From positions 62,001 to 126,000 of the forward strand of contig JAPLKU010000019.1 in NCBI GenBank assembly GCA_026387935.1: a stretch of 64,000 nt of DNA. The letters are read 5' to 3'. The DNA comes from Gemmatimonadota bacterium (GTDB lineage: Bacteria; Gemmatimonadota; Gemmatimonadetes; Gemmatimonadales; Gemmatimonadaceae). The notes under the pieces are model-generated. The model saw nothing but the letters and a program-made list of their open reading frames with translations. It made no database searches and was not told where the DNA came from. The position numbers and the translations under genes are program-made. The first letter of the stretch is position 1. Every line of letters begins with the position of its first letter. Shown one piece after another: positions 27,001 to 34,679 of the stretch.

Positions 27001-27519
27001 TCAGGGCGCCTTGATGTCGGGCGGTGCGCCGCCAATGCGACCTGCGTCGCCTGACGCCTTTGAGCGCGCCTTCAGAAGGGCCGTCACAACGGCGATGACA
27101 AAGACTCCGCCAATCACGCCAGCGGCGACCCACGAGTTCTTTCTATTCAGCGTGCGGATGTCGGCACGCGCAATACTCGACCGGGCAATGCGCACCGGAT
27201 CACGGCCCGTGTAGGGTACGACGAGTCCATCCCACGAGGTCAACTGTTCGACGTCGACGACGATATTCCCAGTCGCGTCCGTGGCGCGAACACGTCCTTC
27301 GATGAGTCGGATCCTGGGCCCCACCGCGCCCTGTACTGCAGCGCTCCCTTCGGCCGTCAGCTCCAGCCGCACATCGGTGTCGGCGACCGGCAGCGCAACC
27401 CGAGCAGGCAGATAGCTGTAGCAGGCCGTATTGAGCAGGAGCGAGGCGCCAGCGATGACCCATGCGCTGGTCCGGGGGCGCTGGTGCCGCCCGGCGGTGC
27501 TGTCCTTCGGCTTGGTCAT
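27001..27519 (-). CDS. Unknown lipoprotein with a C-terminal membrane helix
   Basis: 172 residues from the ATG at 27519. The signal (SAWVIAGASLLLNTAC) places a probable lipidated Cys near residue 33. The middle reads as a beta domain (VRLELTAEGSAAVQGAVGPR, DIRTLNRKNS). Then follows a membrane segment (WVAAGVIGGVFVIAVVTALL). A lipid anchor together with a C-terminal helix is unusual. It resembles uncharacterised Gemmatimonadota proteins; function unknown. Confidence 0.6.
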   Translation of the reverse strand: MTKPKDSTAGRHQRPRTSAWVIAGASLLLNTACYSYLPARVALPVADTDVRLELTAEGSAAVQGAVGPRIRLIEGRVRATDATGNIVVDVEQLTSWDGLVVPYTGRDPVRIARSSIARADIRTLNRKNSWVAAGVIGGVFVIAVVTALLKARSKASGDAGRIGGAPPDIKAP

Positions 27520-27590
27520 GCTCCGAAGATAGCGCGAACGCGCGGCGTGCAACTAGCGGCCAATGCGGCCGAAAGGCGCCGGGAAACACG

Positions 27591-27623
27591 AAGGCCGCCC
27601 GTGCATTTGCACGGAGCGGCCTT
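27591..27623. terminator. Hairpin between tRNA-Ala and the lipoprotein gene
   Basis: AAGGCCGC and GCGGCCTT close a stem with inner CGTGCA/TGCACG; flanking A and T bases allow use on either strand. It probably ends the tRNA-Ala transcript (minus strand). Confidence 0.6.
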
Positions 27624-27735
27624 AAGGAAGTGCCACGCTCACCGGCATTGGAACTCTACGTCCTACCGCGCGGTGGCGGGCTTTCGTCTTTCGGTAAATA
27701 GACCAGTAACGGTCTCTCTGCGTCACTTCTTCAAG

Positions 27736-27808
27736 TGGAGCTGAGGGGGATCGAACCCCTGACCTCTGTCGTGCGAGGACAGCGCTCTCCCAGCTGAGCT
27801 ACAGCCCC
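27736..27808 (-). tRNA. tRNA-Ala (anticodon CGC)
   Basis: 73-nt cloverleaf on the minus strand: acceptor GGGGCTG/CAGCTCC, D stem GCTC/GAGC, anticodon stem CTGTC/GACAG with loop CTCGCAC (anticodon CGC), T arm AGGGG-TTCGATC-CCCCT, discriminator A, no encoded CCA. Confidence 0.95.
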
Positions 27809-27979
27809 AAACATCGGGTTCCGTCGCGTGCCTGGTCGAGCCGCGGCCGGTCGCACTCCGGTCACCTAAAAACACCCTCCTAACACGAAGCCCCGCCATA
27901 ACGAACTCGGGCGGGGCCGGTGTTACAGAAGTAAGAATAGCAGCGCGCGCCTGAAAGTCAAGTAACGACTACAAACGTA

Positions 27980-28064
27980 GACAGTAGACAGCGTACAGTA
28001 GGCGGTAGCCGTTTAACTGAAATTTAACGGCTCCCGTGCACCGTCTACGGTACACTGTCTATGG
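27980..28064. repeat. Long imperfect intergenic palindrome upstream of the dehydratase gene
   Basis: The left arm reads TAGACAGCGTACAGTAGGCG and on to GCCGTT. The reverse complement of the right arm reads TAGACAGTGTACCGTAGACG and on to GCCGTT. So arms of about 35 nt match with scattered changes. It contains ATG 28036, which is one reason I doubt that start. The rest of 27,811-28,098 holds only a GCCCCGCC/GGCGGGGC hairpin at about 27,887-27,918. Confidence 0.6.
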
Positions 28065-28098
28065 AAGTTGTCGCTACTCACCACCATCTACTGACTCC

Positions 28099-29064
28099 TT
28101 GGACGCAATCCTTCCGAGCGCACAGCAGGTCCGAGCCGCGCACGATCGCATCCGCACGCACATCGCGCGCACCACACTCGTGCGCAGCGAGGGACTGAGC
28201 ACGTTCCTCGGCGGCGATGTGTGGCTCAAGTGCGAGTGCGATCAGCACACCGGCTCGTTCAAGCTGCGCGGTGCGACGAACGTCCTTGCGCTACTCACCG
28301 CCGAACAGCGCGCGCGTGGCGTCGTCGCCTCGAGCGCGGGCAATCATGGCGCTGGCATCGCCGCCGCCGCGCAGACACTTGGGCTACCCTGCACCGTGTA
28401 CGTGCCGAGTGTGGCGCCGGCCGCCAAGCGCGATCGTATCACCGCGTCCGGTGCGACGGTTGATGCGTCAGCACCGCACTATGATGCAGCCGAGGCGTTG
28501 GCCAAAGGGCACGCTGCCCGTACCGGCATCACCTTCGTGAACCCATGCCTCGGCATGGACCTGTTGGCCGGCCAGGGCACCGTCGCGCTGGAAATCCTCG
28601 ACGACCTGCCAACCGTCCGCACGATCGTCACGAATGTCGGCGGTGGTGGACTGTGCGGCGGAATGGGCGGATTCCTTAACGACGCGGCGCCTCAGGTTAC
28701 GCTGATCGGCGCGCAAAATGAACACACCAATGCGATGGCCCGCGCAATCGCCGCGAACGCGCCAGCCGACGACGATCATCACGCCACCGTATGCGATGGC
28801 CTCGCCGGACTGGTGGACCATGAGATGCTCGCCCAGACCCGCGCGTCGCTCAAGCGAATCGTGGTCGCGAGCGAATCCGATGTGCGCAGCGCGATTGCCT
28901 ACCTCTGGATTGAGGAAGGCATCAAGGTGGAGGGGGCTGGCGCGGCCGGTGTCGCGGCGCTGCTGTCCGGGCGGCTCGGCGATTTCGAGTTTCCGCTCGT
29001 AGTAGTGCTGAGCGGGGGGAACATCGACGACGCCGTGCACGCAGAAGTGTTGAGGGGCGCGTAG
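28099..29064 (+). CDS. PLP-dependent threonine/serine dehydratase-like enzyme
   Basis: About 321 residues of the fold-type II PLP family, which deaminates Thr or Ser to a 2-oxo acid (or racemises Ser) in the cytoplasm. The PLP Lys is in TGSFKLRGATN, the phosphate loop is VGGGGLCGG, and SSAGNHGAG binds the substrate carboxylate. There is no C-terminal ACT regulatory domain, so it is a catabolic or racemase-like short form. I place the start at TTG 28099, just before the aligned DAILPSAQQVRAAHDRI; an ATG at 28036 is in frame but lies in a palindrome. The start is uncertain. Confidence 0.82.
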   Translation: MDAILPSAQQVRAAHDRIRTHIARTTLVRSEGLSTFLGGDVWLKCECDQHTGSFKLRGATNVLALLTAEQRARGVVASSAGNHGAGIAAAAQTLGLPCTVYVPSVAPAAKRDRITASGATVDASAPHYDAAEALAKGHAARTGITFVNPCLGMDLLAGQGTVALEILDDLPTVRTIVTNVGGGGLCGGMGGFLNDAAPQVTLIGAQNEHTNAMARAIAANAPADDDHHATVCDGLAGLVDHEMLAQTRASLKRIVVASESDVRSAIAYLWIEEGIKVEGAGAAGVAALLSGRLGDFEFPLVVVLSGGNIDDAVHAEVLRGA

Positions 29065-29152
29065 ACGGTAACAGGTCACGGCCACTTCCGTTGACGGTGT
29101 ACCGTGCACGGTCTCCGTTTTTTGTAGTTACTCACGACCGTCTACGCCTTTA
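29060..29152. repeat. Intergenic palindrome between dehydratase and RNase Z genes
   Basis: Outer GTAGACGGT (29061-29069) and ACCGTCTAC (about 29141-29149) enclose the perfect 12-bp palindrome ACCGTGCACGGT (about 29101-29112). It shares the words GTAGACGGT and GTGCACGGT with the element at 27,980-28,064. Confidence 0.5.
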
Positions 29153-29162
29153 CCTTTCGTGA

Positions 29163-30101
29163 ATGTCCCTTTCACTGAAGTTCCTCGGCACGTCCGCCTC
29201 CCGCCCCACGGTTGAACGTGGCGTGAGCGCGCTGACGGTCGTCCGCGAGGGCGAGACAATGATGTTCGACTGCGGCGAGGGCACCCAGCGGCAGATGATG
29301 CGCTACGGTGTCTCCTTCACACTCGGTGATATTTTCTTCACGCATTTTCACACCGACCACTTCCTCGGCCTGCTCGGCCTGCTCCGCACCCTCACGCTCC
29401 AGGCCCGCGAAGAACCGCTGCGCCTCTGGGGACCGAAGGGGCTCGTGCAGATGCTCAAGCGCGCCGACGGACTCGGGGTGGAGCGTCTCACCTTCCCGCT
29501 CGAAGTCGCTGAGGTCACGCCGGGTGAGCCGATCAAGCGACACGAATACGCCATTCTTCCGTTTTCGGTTGAGCATCGCGGGAGCAGTTCCGTCGGCTAC
29601 GCGCTGATCGAAGAAGAACGCCGCGGCATTTTTAATCCCGATCTCGCACGCGAGCTCGGCATTCCCGAGGGCCCGCTCTGGGGCCGTATCCATAAGGGTG
29701 AGCCGATCGTGCTCGACGACGGGCGCCTGATTCAGCCGTCCACGCTCGTGGGCCCAACACGTTCCGGTCGGCGCGTGGTGATCACCGGCGACACACGTCC
29801 CTGCGCGGCAACGATCGCAGCTGCAACGGGCGCCGATCTCCTCGTGCACGAAGCGACGTTCGCCGACGAGGAAGCACAGCGCGCCGGCGAAACCGGACAC
29901 TCCACCGCGCGCGAAGCGGCCGAAGTCGCTGCATCAGCCGGCGTGAAGCGATTGGTGCTCACGCACTTTTCGGCTCGCTACTCGCGCGATCCGTCGGAAC
30001 TCGAGACGCAAGCGCGCGAACGTTTTCCGGCTACCAGCTGCGCGCGTGACGGTCAGGAATTTGAAGTTCCCTTCACCGTCACCGATTCGGGGCAGTCGTA
30101 G
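29163..30101 (+). CDS. rnz: Ribonuclease Z
   Basis: Metallo-beta-lactamase-fold endonuclease (312 residues) that trims the 3' end of tRNA precursors. It starts LKFLGTSASRPTVERGVSAL, typical of RNase Z, and has the zinc motif THFHTDHFLG (HxHxDH). It continues with the exosite region near EEPLRLWGPKGL, with VITGDTRPC and with the later His in LVLTHFSARYS. tRNAs here lack encoded CCA, consistent with a need for this enzyme. Its last 49 bp overlap the converging DUF2203 gene. Confidence 0.93.
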   Translation: MSLSLKFLGTSASRPTVERGVSALTVVREGETMMFDCGEGTQRQMMRYGVSFTLGDIFFTHFHTDHFLGLLGLLRTLTLQAREEPLRLWGPKGLVQMLKRADGLGVERLTFPLEVAEVTPGEPIKRHEYAILPFSVEHRGSSSVGYALIEEERRGIFNPDLARELGIPEGPLWGRIHKGEPIVLDDGRLIQPSTLVGPTRSGRRVVITGDTRPCAATIAAATGADLLVHEATFADEEAQRAGETGHSTAREAAEVAASAGVKRLVLTHFSARYSRDPSELETQARERFPATSCARDGQEFEVPFTVTDSGQS

Positions 30102-30463
30102 CCGGGCGCGGCCGTGCCCGGCATCCAGAAGAGCGGCACGGCTTCGCCCTCCTTCTCACTCCGAAACGCAATCACACCACATTCGACGCGCGTCACGCGA
30201 ATGTCGAGCTGCGCCAGTTCCGCGCGAAATCCGTCAATTTCCGCGGCGCGCTTCTGTGCGTTCACCATCAACTGCTCGGCGTCGGGGTTCGGTTCGTCGG
30301 CCTTCGATCCGCTCGTCGCGTATTCGAATGCTTCGACCGTCTCCTGCCACCGTCGATAGGTGAGCACGAGATCTTCCACGATGCGCCGCACCAGCGGAAG
30401 CGCAGCGGCCGCTTCCGTCTGTGTCCACGTCCGGCGCCCGAGCCAGGGATACTCGTCGCTCAT
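30053..30463 (-). CDS. DUF2203 family protein
   Basis: 136 residues. The helical N-terminal half begins RTWTQTEAAAALPLVRRIVE, the typical DUF2203 opening. The C-terminal half has VECGVIAFRSEKEGEAVPLFW, matching the family's Gly-(I/L)-(I/V)-x-F and LFW/LCW pattern. Function of the family is unknown. It is the last gene of a five-gene minus-strand operon; its ATG overlaps the thioesterase stop (ATGA), and its end overlaps rnz convergently by 49 bp. Confidence 0.75.
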   Translation of the reverse strand: MSDEYPWLGRRTWTQTEAAAALPLVRRIVEDLVLTYRRWQETVEAFEYATSGSKADEPNPDAEQLMVNAQKRAAEIDGFRAELAQLDIRVTRVECGVIAFRSEKEGEAVPLFWMPGTAAPGYDCPESVTVKGTSNS

Positions 30464-30972
30464 TTGTTGCGCCTCTTTCGCTCAGCGTCGCGCTCTTCGA
30501 GCCGGCGCCGGTGGCGTTCCGCACCATCGGTATTGCGACGCTGGTCTTCGTCCGTTTCGCACACGAGGCGCGGCACTTCAACGGGACCGCCCGCTTCGTC
30601 AATCGCCACGAACGTCGTGTAGCAGGTGTTGGTGTGGCGTAGGTTACCGGTGAGAATGTTTTCGGCGAACACCTTGACGCCGATTTCCATCGACGTCCGC
30701 CCCACCCAGTTCACGCTCGCCTTCATCACCACAAGCTCGCCGATCATGATCGGCAAGCGAAAATCCATTCGGTCAACCGATGCCGTGACGCAGGGCATCC
30801 GTGCATGCCGCATCGCGCAAACGGCCGCCGTCTTGTCGAGCATCGCGAGGAGGGCGCCGCCGAACACGTGTCCACGCACATTTTCGTCCTGCGGCATCAT
30901 CAGCGCCGACGTTTCGTGCTGCGACTCGCGAATGGTTCGGCTGGCGGGTTGTTTTGCTGGCGACGTGGTCAT
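30460..30972 (-). CDS. Acyl-CoA thioesterase (hotdog fold)
   Basis: 170 residues. The hotdog core runs from ALMMPQDENVRGHVFGGALL (residues about 24-43; Asn/His active-site helix) through MDFRLPIMIGELVVMKASV to NTCYTTFVAIDEAG. This is the acyl-CoA hydrolase pattern (YciA/BACH-like), cleaving acyl-CoA thioesters in the cytoplasm. The C terminus is a very basic, Arg-rich tail. The upstream gene runs 200 nt into this one in a different frame, which is unusual. Confidence 0.85.
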   Translation of the reverse strand: MTTSPAKQPASRTIRESQHETSALMMPQDENVRGHVFGGALLAMLDKTAAVCAMRHARMPCVTASVDRMDFRLPIMIGELVVMKASVNWVGRTSMEIGVKVFAENILTGNLRHTNTCYTTFVAIDEAGGPVEVPRLVCETDEDQRRNTDGAERHRRRLEERDAERKRRNK

Positions 30973-32170
30973 GAGAAGGAAGATGCAAGAACGGGTGCGC
31001 CGAGGCGAGCGTCACCGGTGCGCTCCCTGGCTGGTTGGCGGCCACCGGAGCGCCGCCATCATACTCGCTCGCTTCTGCGAAGGCGCGGGTGAGCGCCTTG
31101 CGCGCCGACGCAGAGACGCTGCCGTCAAGCCAGAGGACGCGGTCCACGGCGGACGACAGTCGGACCACGGCATGCGCGTCGCTCGCGCCGAGCTTGAGGC
31201 GCACCGCCCAGAGGTGCGCGTCGTGGTTCGCCGCGACCACCAGCGTGTCGGTACTTCGCGCCCACGTCTCGAGATTGCCGGATTCGCGCGGCAGCTCGGC
31301 CACTACCAGCCTCCACCATTCCGGTGACGGCAACCGCCTCGGCGCGAGTTCAATTGGCTCGAGGTCGGGATTGTGGCCAACAGCCGGCACGGCAAAACGG
31401 ACGGTTGGCGCCTGACTCGCGGAGCCGATGGTGAAGCTCAACGGATCAAACGCAAAATCAGCGATCGCGCGCCGCGTTCGCGGTGCGGCCAGTCCGGGCG
31501 ACACCAGCAGAGAATCGCGCGCGGCCTTCCACTCGCGGCGGCCGGCATTGATGGCCGAGTCGCTCGGTTCGCGTGCGAAGAGCGCCGGCAGTGCGAGGAT
31601 TCCGCCGGTACGAACATCGAGCACGCCGCGCCGGTACGCGTGCTGGTGCGCCGCAGCCGCATCGCCGTTCCGTGAATCGATGTCGGTATGATGCTCGAAC
31701 GACAGATACGGCCCGTGCAGCCCCAGAATCTCGATATCCCCCGTCGCCCGGATTGACGCATTGTCATTTTCCGGATCATCGGGCGAGAGCGGCGCCTCAC
31801 CGGGATGCTCGATGGCATACGACCGCGCCATCGCTCGCACGAGCGAGTCACTATGCAGCTCCACCGAATCGCCGCGTTCAAGGTCGCGCGAGAAGAGGCG
31901 GTGGCTCACGAACACGGCGTCGAAGTACGACTGGTCGTCGTCCGCCACATAGATCTCGTGAAAGCGGCCGTCCACCCGCGCCACAAGCATGGGCACACCC
32001 CGAACCCGCACGGCGCCGTTCGTCGATGTCACCCAGAACGTCGAGTCGGCGCTGACAACCAGCAGTTCCGCGTCTGGCGCGCGATCGCGTTTGGCGCAGG
32101 CAATACCTGACGCCGATAAGAGCGCCGTCAGCAGCATCGCACCACGGCGGCGCAATGTTTCCATCGTCAT
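30773..32170 (-). CDS. Unknown lipoprotein whose 3' end reads into the thioesterase gene
   Basis: 465 residues. The signal ends in a lipobox (LLSASGIAC; lipidated Cys about residue 25). The body (about 35-375) is a beta-rich domain with acidic segments such as VSADSTFWVTSTNGAVRVRG and IEILGLHGPYLSFEHHTD; no family recognised. After about residue 398 the frame overlaps the thioesterase coding sequence for 200 nt and the residues turn Arg-rich (RTRVRRRPPRD-like), which suggests loss of the original stop by frameshift or mutation. It starts 6 bp after the cysteine-desulfurase-like gene. Confidence 0.65.
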   Translation of the reverse strand: MTMETLRRRGAMLLTALLSASGIACAKRDRAPDAELLVVSADSTFWVTSTNGAVRVRGVPMLVARVDGRFHEIYVADDDQSYFDAVFVSHRLFSRDLERGDSVELHSDSLVRAMARSYAIEHPGEAPLSPDDPENDNASIRATGDIEILGLHGPYLSFEHHTDIDSRNGDAAAAHQHAYRRGVLDVRTGGILALPALFAREPSDSAINAGRREWKAARDSLLVSPGLAAPRTRRAIADFAFDPLSFTIGSASQAPTVRFAVPAVGHNPDLEPIELAPRRLPSPEWWRLVVAELPRESGNLETWARSTDTLVVAANHDAHLWAVRLKLGASDAHAVVRLSSAVDRVLWLDGSVSASARKALTRAFAEASEYDGGAPVAANQPGSAPVTLASAHPFLHLPSHDHVASKTTRQPNHSRVAARNVGADDAAGRKCAWTRVRRRPPRDARQDGGRLRDAACTDALRHGIG

Positions 32171-32175
32171 CGAGG

Positions 32176-33393
32176 TCAGCCGCCCAGCGCGGCGACACCT
32201 TCGAGCAATCGCTTAACCTCGCGCTCGCTGGTGTAGCAGGCACAGCCCGCGCGCACGAGTCCATCCTCACCATGGCCGAGCTGTGCGACAATGGTGCTCG
32301 CGTAGAAATCGCCATGCGACACAAACACGCCCTTGGCAGCCAGCGCGCGCGCAACGGCCGTCGAGCCGTGGCCCTTCACGGTGAACGCAGCGGTTGGAGT
32401 GCGTGGCCGCGACGGCGGCGGCCCGTATCGCGTGACGCCGGGAATCGCGCCAAGCCCATGCCAGAGCTGTGTGAAGAGCGCGTGTGCCCGCTCATGGAGT
32501 GTGGCAAACGCGCTGACAAGCTGCTCGCGCCGCGTGGCGCCATCGCCAATGGACGCGAGAAACTCCACCGACGCGCCGGCACCGACAATCCCTTCGTGGT
32601 TCTGCGTGCCAGTCTCGAGTCGCTCGCCATCGGCGTCGGGCGCGGGGCCGAGGCGAGGAATGTCGATGGAGTTGAGCAGGGCGCGCTTGCCGAACAGCGC
32701 GCCGGTATGCGGGCCGTAAAACTTGTACGGCGAACAGGCGAGAAAATCACAGCCGAGTGCCTGCACATCCACGAGCGTGTGCGGCGCGTAGTGTACGGCG
32801 TCCACATACGTGAGCGCACCCACGGTTTTCGCGAGAGCCACCGCCTTCGCCACATCGTTGATCGTGCCAATCGCGTTCGACGCCGCACCAATCGCGAGCA
32901 GTTTCGTCTTGGGGCCGATCGACGCCTCCAGCGAGGCCCAGTCGAGCTCGCCCGTTTCCAGGTTCGCTTTGACGTGGCGGACGGTGACGCCGCGCTCATG
33001 GGCGAGTCTCGTCCAGGGCGCGATGTTTGCGTGGTGATCGAGGTCGGTTACCACGATCTCGTCGCCCTTGCCCCACCGCTGACCGAGCGCACGGGACACG
33101 TGGTACGTCAGCGTCGTCATGTTGTTGCCGAACGCCACCTCGGGCGCCGTACAATTGAGAAAGGCGGCCATGGACTCGCGCGCGGCGAGCAGCATGGTGT
33201 CGGTCTCAGCGCTCGTCGGGTAATCCCAGTGCGTGTTGGCGTTGTGGTGCAGCAGGTAGTCGCTTACCGCGTCGGCCACGCGGCGCGGCACCTGCGTGCC
33301 GCCAGGCCCGTCGAAGTACGCGACCGGATAGTCGGCCTGCGACCGCTCCAGTGCGGGAAACTGCGCGCGAATTGCGTTCAGCGACGCGGTCAA
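32176..33393 (-). CDS. Cysteine-desulfurase-like class V aminotransferase
   Basis: 405 residues, PLP fold-type I. FDGPGGTQVPRRVADAV opens the protein. The PLP-binding motifs are NNMTTLTYHVSRAL, DLDHHANIAPW and VDAVHYAPHTLVD, and the Schiff-base Lys is in ACSPYKFYGPHTG. These match the 'cysteine desulfurase-like' subfamily rather than SufS or IscS. The IscS active-site Cys loop is not evident and no suf/isc genes are adjacent, so it may act on another amino acid. Its ATG overlaps the upstream dehydrogenase stop. Confidence 0.85.
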   Translation of the reverse strand: MTASLNAIRAQFPALERSQADYPVAYFDGPGGTQVPRRVADAVSDYLLHHNANTHWDYPTSAETDTMLLAARESMAAFLNCTAPEVAFGNNMTTLTYHVSRALGQRWGKGDEIVVTDLDHHANIAPWTRLAHERGVTVRHVKANLETGELDWASLEASIGPKTKLLAIGAASNAIGTINDVAKAVALAKTVGALTYVDAVHYAPHTLVDVQALGCDFLACSPYKFYGPHTGALFGKRALLNSIDIPRLGPAPDADGERLETGTQNHEGIVGAGASVEFLASIGDGATRREQLVSAFATLHERAHALFTQLWHGLGAIPGVTRYGPPPSRPRTPTAAFTVKGHGSTAVARALAAKGVFVSHGDFYASTIVAQLGHGEDGLVRAGCACYTSEREVKRLLEGVAALGG

Positions 33394-34286
33394 TCGATCA
33401 CCTCGCCGGCCATCCGCTCTATCACCTTCACCGCCTCGACATGGTCGGCTTCGTCGCCAAGCTCACGATGGGCCATGCTCATGAGCTCGGCGGTGAGTTG
33501 AATCAGCGGCGCCGGCACCTTCAGCTCGCGCAGGGCGCGCGCCGCGATTCCGACGTCCTTGTCGAGCAGCGCCAGCCGGAACGTGCGTGGAAAAGCCCGC
33601 GTGAGCACGCGCTGCGGGAAGAGATTCTGCGAGGAGTTCGAGCGGCCGCTCGACGCGTTGATCACGTCGAGGGCAATGGCGGGATCTACGCCGGCGCGAG
33701 CGAGGGCGGCGAGCCCTTCGCCCAGGCTCCAGATATGCACGGCGAGTAGCGCCTGATTCACAGCCTTGAGCGCGTGCCCCGATCCAACCGAACCGCAGTG
33801 CACGATCTTTTCGCCGAACGCCTCCATCACCGGCATGCAGCGCTTGAGCACGTCGGCATCACCACCGACCATCACGGTGAGCGTGCCGATCTCTGCGCCG
33901 GCCACGCCACCGGAGACCGGTGCATCGAGGAACCCGACACCATGCTTGGCGAGCCGCACGGCGATCCGTTTCGATGTTGTTGGATCGCCCGAGGTGCAGT
34001 CAATCAGCACGGCGCCATCCTCCAGGCCCGACTCCAGTCCGGTTGGTCCGTCGAGCAGCGCCTCGACATCGGCTGAGGTCGGCAGGCAGGTGACGACGAA
34101 CTGCGCGCCACTGGCGGCGTCCGCGGGAGTGCTCGCGTGCCGCGCGCCAATCTTGGCGGCAAAGTCAGCGGCCTTTTGTCCGGAGCGATTCCAGACGGCG
34201 AGCGTGAACTGCTCCTTCTCCTGCGCGATCTGGCGAGCCATCGGGTTACCAATAGCGCCGAGTCCTAGAAAGGCGACGGATATCAT
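33390..34286 (-). CDS. NAD(P)-dependent beta-hydroxyacid dehydrogenase (3-hydroxyisobutyrate dehydrogenase family)
   Basis: 298 residues from the ATG at 34286 (MISVAFLGLGAIGNPMARQI is the dinucleotide-binding start). DAPVSGGVAGAEIGTLTVMVGG is the substrate-binding signature and the catalytic Lys lies in GSGHALKAVNQ. Related enzymes reduce or oxidise 3-hydroxyisobutyrate, tartronate semialdehyde or glyoxylate; substrate cannot be chosen here. It is the first gene of the minus-strand operon 34,286-30,053 and overlaps the next gene by 4 bp. Confidence 0.87.
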   Translation of the reverse strand: MISVAFLGLGAIGNPMARQIAQEKEQFTLAVWNRSGQKAADFAAKIGARHASTPADAASGAQFVVTCLPTSADVEALLDGPTGLESGLEDGAVLIDCTSGDPTTSKRIAVRLAKHGVGFLDAPVSGGVAGAEIGTLTVMVGGDADVLKRCMPVMEAFGEKIVHCGSVGSGHALKAVNQALLAVHIWSLGEGLAALARAGVDPAIALDVINASSGRSNSSQNLFPQRVLTRAFPRTFRLALLDKDVGIAARALRELKVPAPLIQLTAELMSMAHRELGDEADHVEAVKVIERMAGEVID

Positions 34287-34305
34287 CCCGTCAAAATAGG
34301 AGAAC

Positions 34306-34374
34306 GGGCAGTCGGTAAGGGAGGAGGCCGGCCCCCCCACCAGCACCGGCGCTCAACCCCGTTACCAACTGCCC
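34306..34374. repeat. Intergenic palindrome between dehydrogenase and MgtE genes
   Basis: GGGCAGTCGGTAA (34306-34318) pairs with TTACCAACTGCCC (34362-34374) with one mismatch; an inner GCCGG/CCGGC pair adds to the fold. The GGCAGT-GG word recurs in the element at 10,484. The rest of 34,287-34,679 holds a TTGACA at about 34,506 and a TATAGT at 34,582, which are not at standard spacing, and no gene. Confidence 0.6.
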
Positions 34375-34679
34375 GCCCTATTTCCTTCGTTCTCTTGTCT
34401 AGAACCCCCGAACCGGCAAAAGGTTGCAACCGATTTCTGTTCGGGGTTAGCACCCCTGATCTTGCGCTTAATACGCGATCGCCGCACCGAAAGATTCGTC
34501 ACGGTTTTGACACAAAACGGATTTCCGATTCAGGGTTGTTTGGCCGTACCGGCGACGGTAACCTTCGGCTCGTCAATCATCTATAGTTGCATTCGTCAGT
34601 TCGGCTGGCTTTCGAGCGGTTTTCGACGGGCTGACGTGATGTGCCGCGAGCAACCGGATTGCACTGGGGGACGGGACCC

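Noticed and set aside
32155-33501. A 448-codon plus-strand frame opposite the cysteine-desulfurase-like gene
   Set aside because: Composition is His/Arg-rich without motifs; the minus-strand gene has all PLP signatures.
34506-34587. TTGACA at 34,506 with TATAGT at 34,582 as an mgtE promoter
   Set aside because: The two boxes are about 70 bp apart, far from the required 16-18 bp, and I see no matching partner for either.
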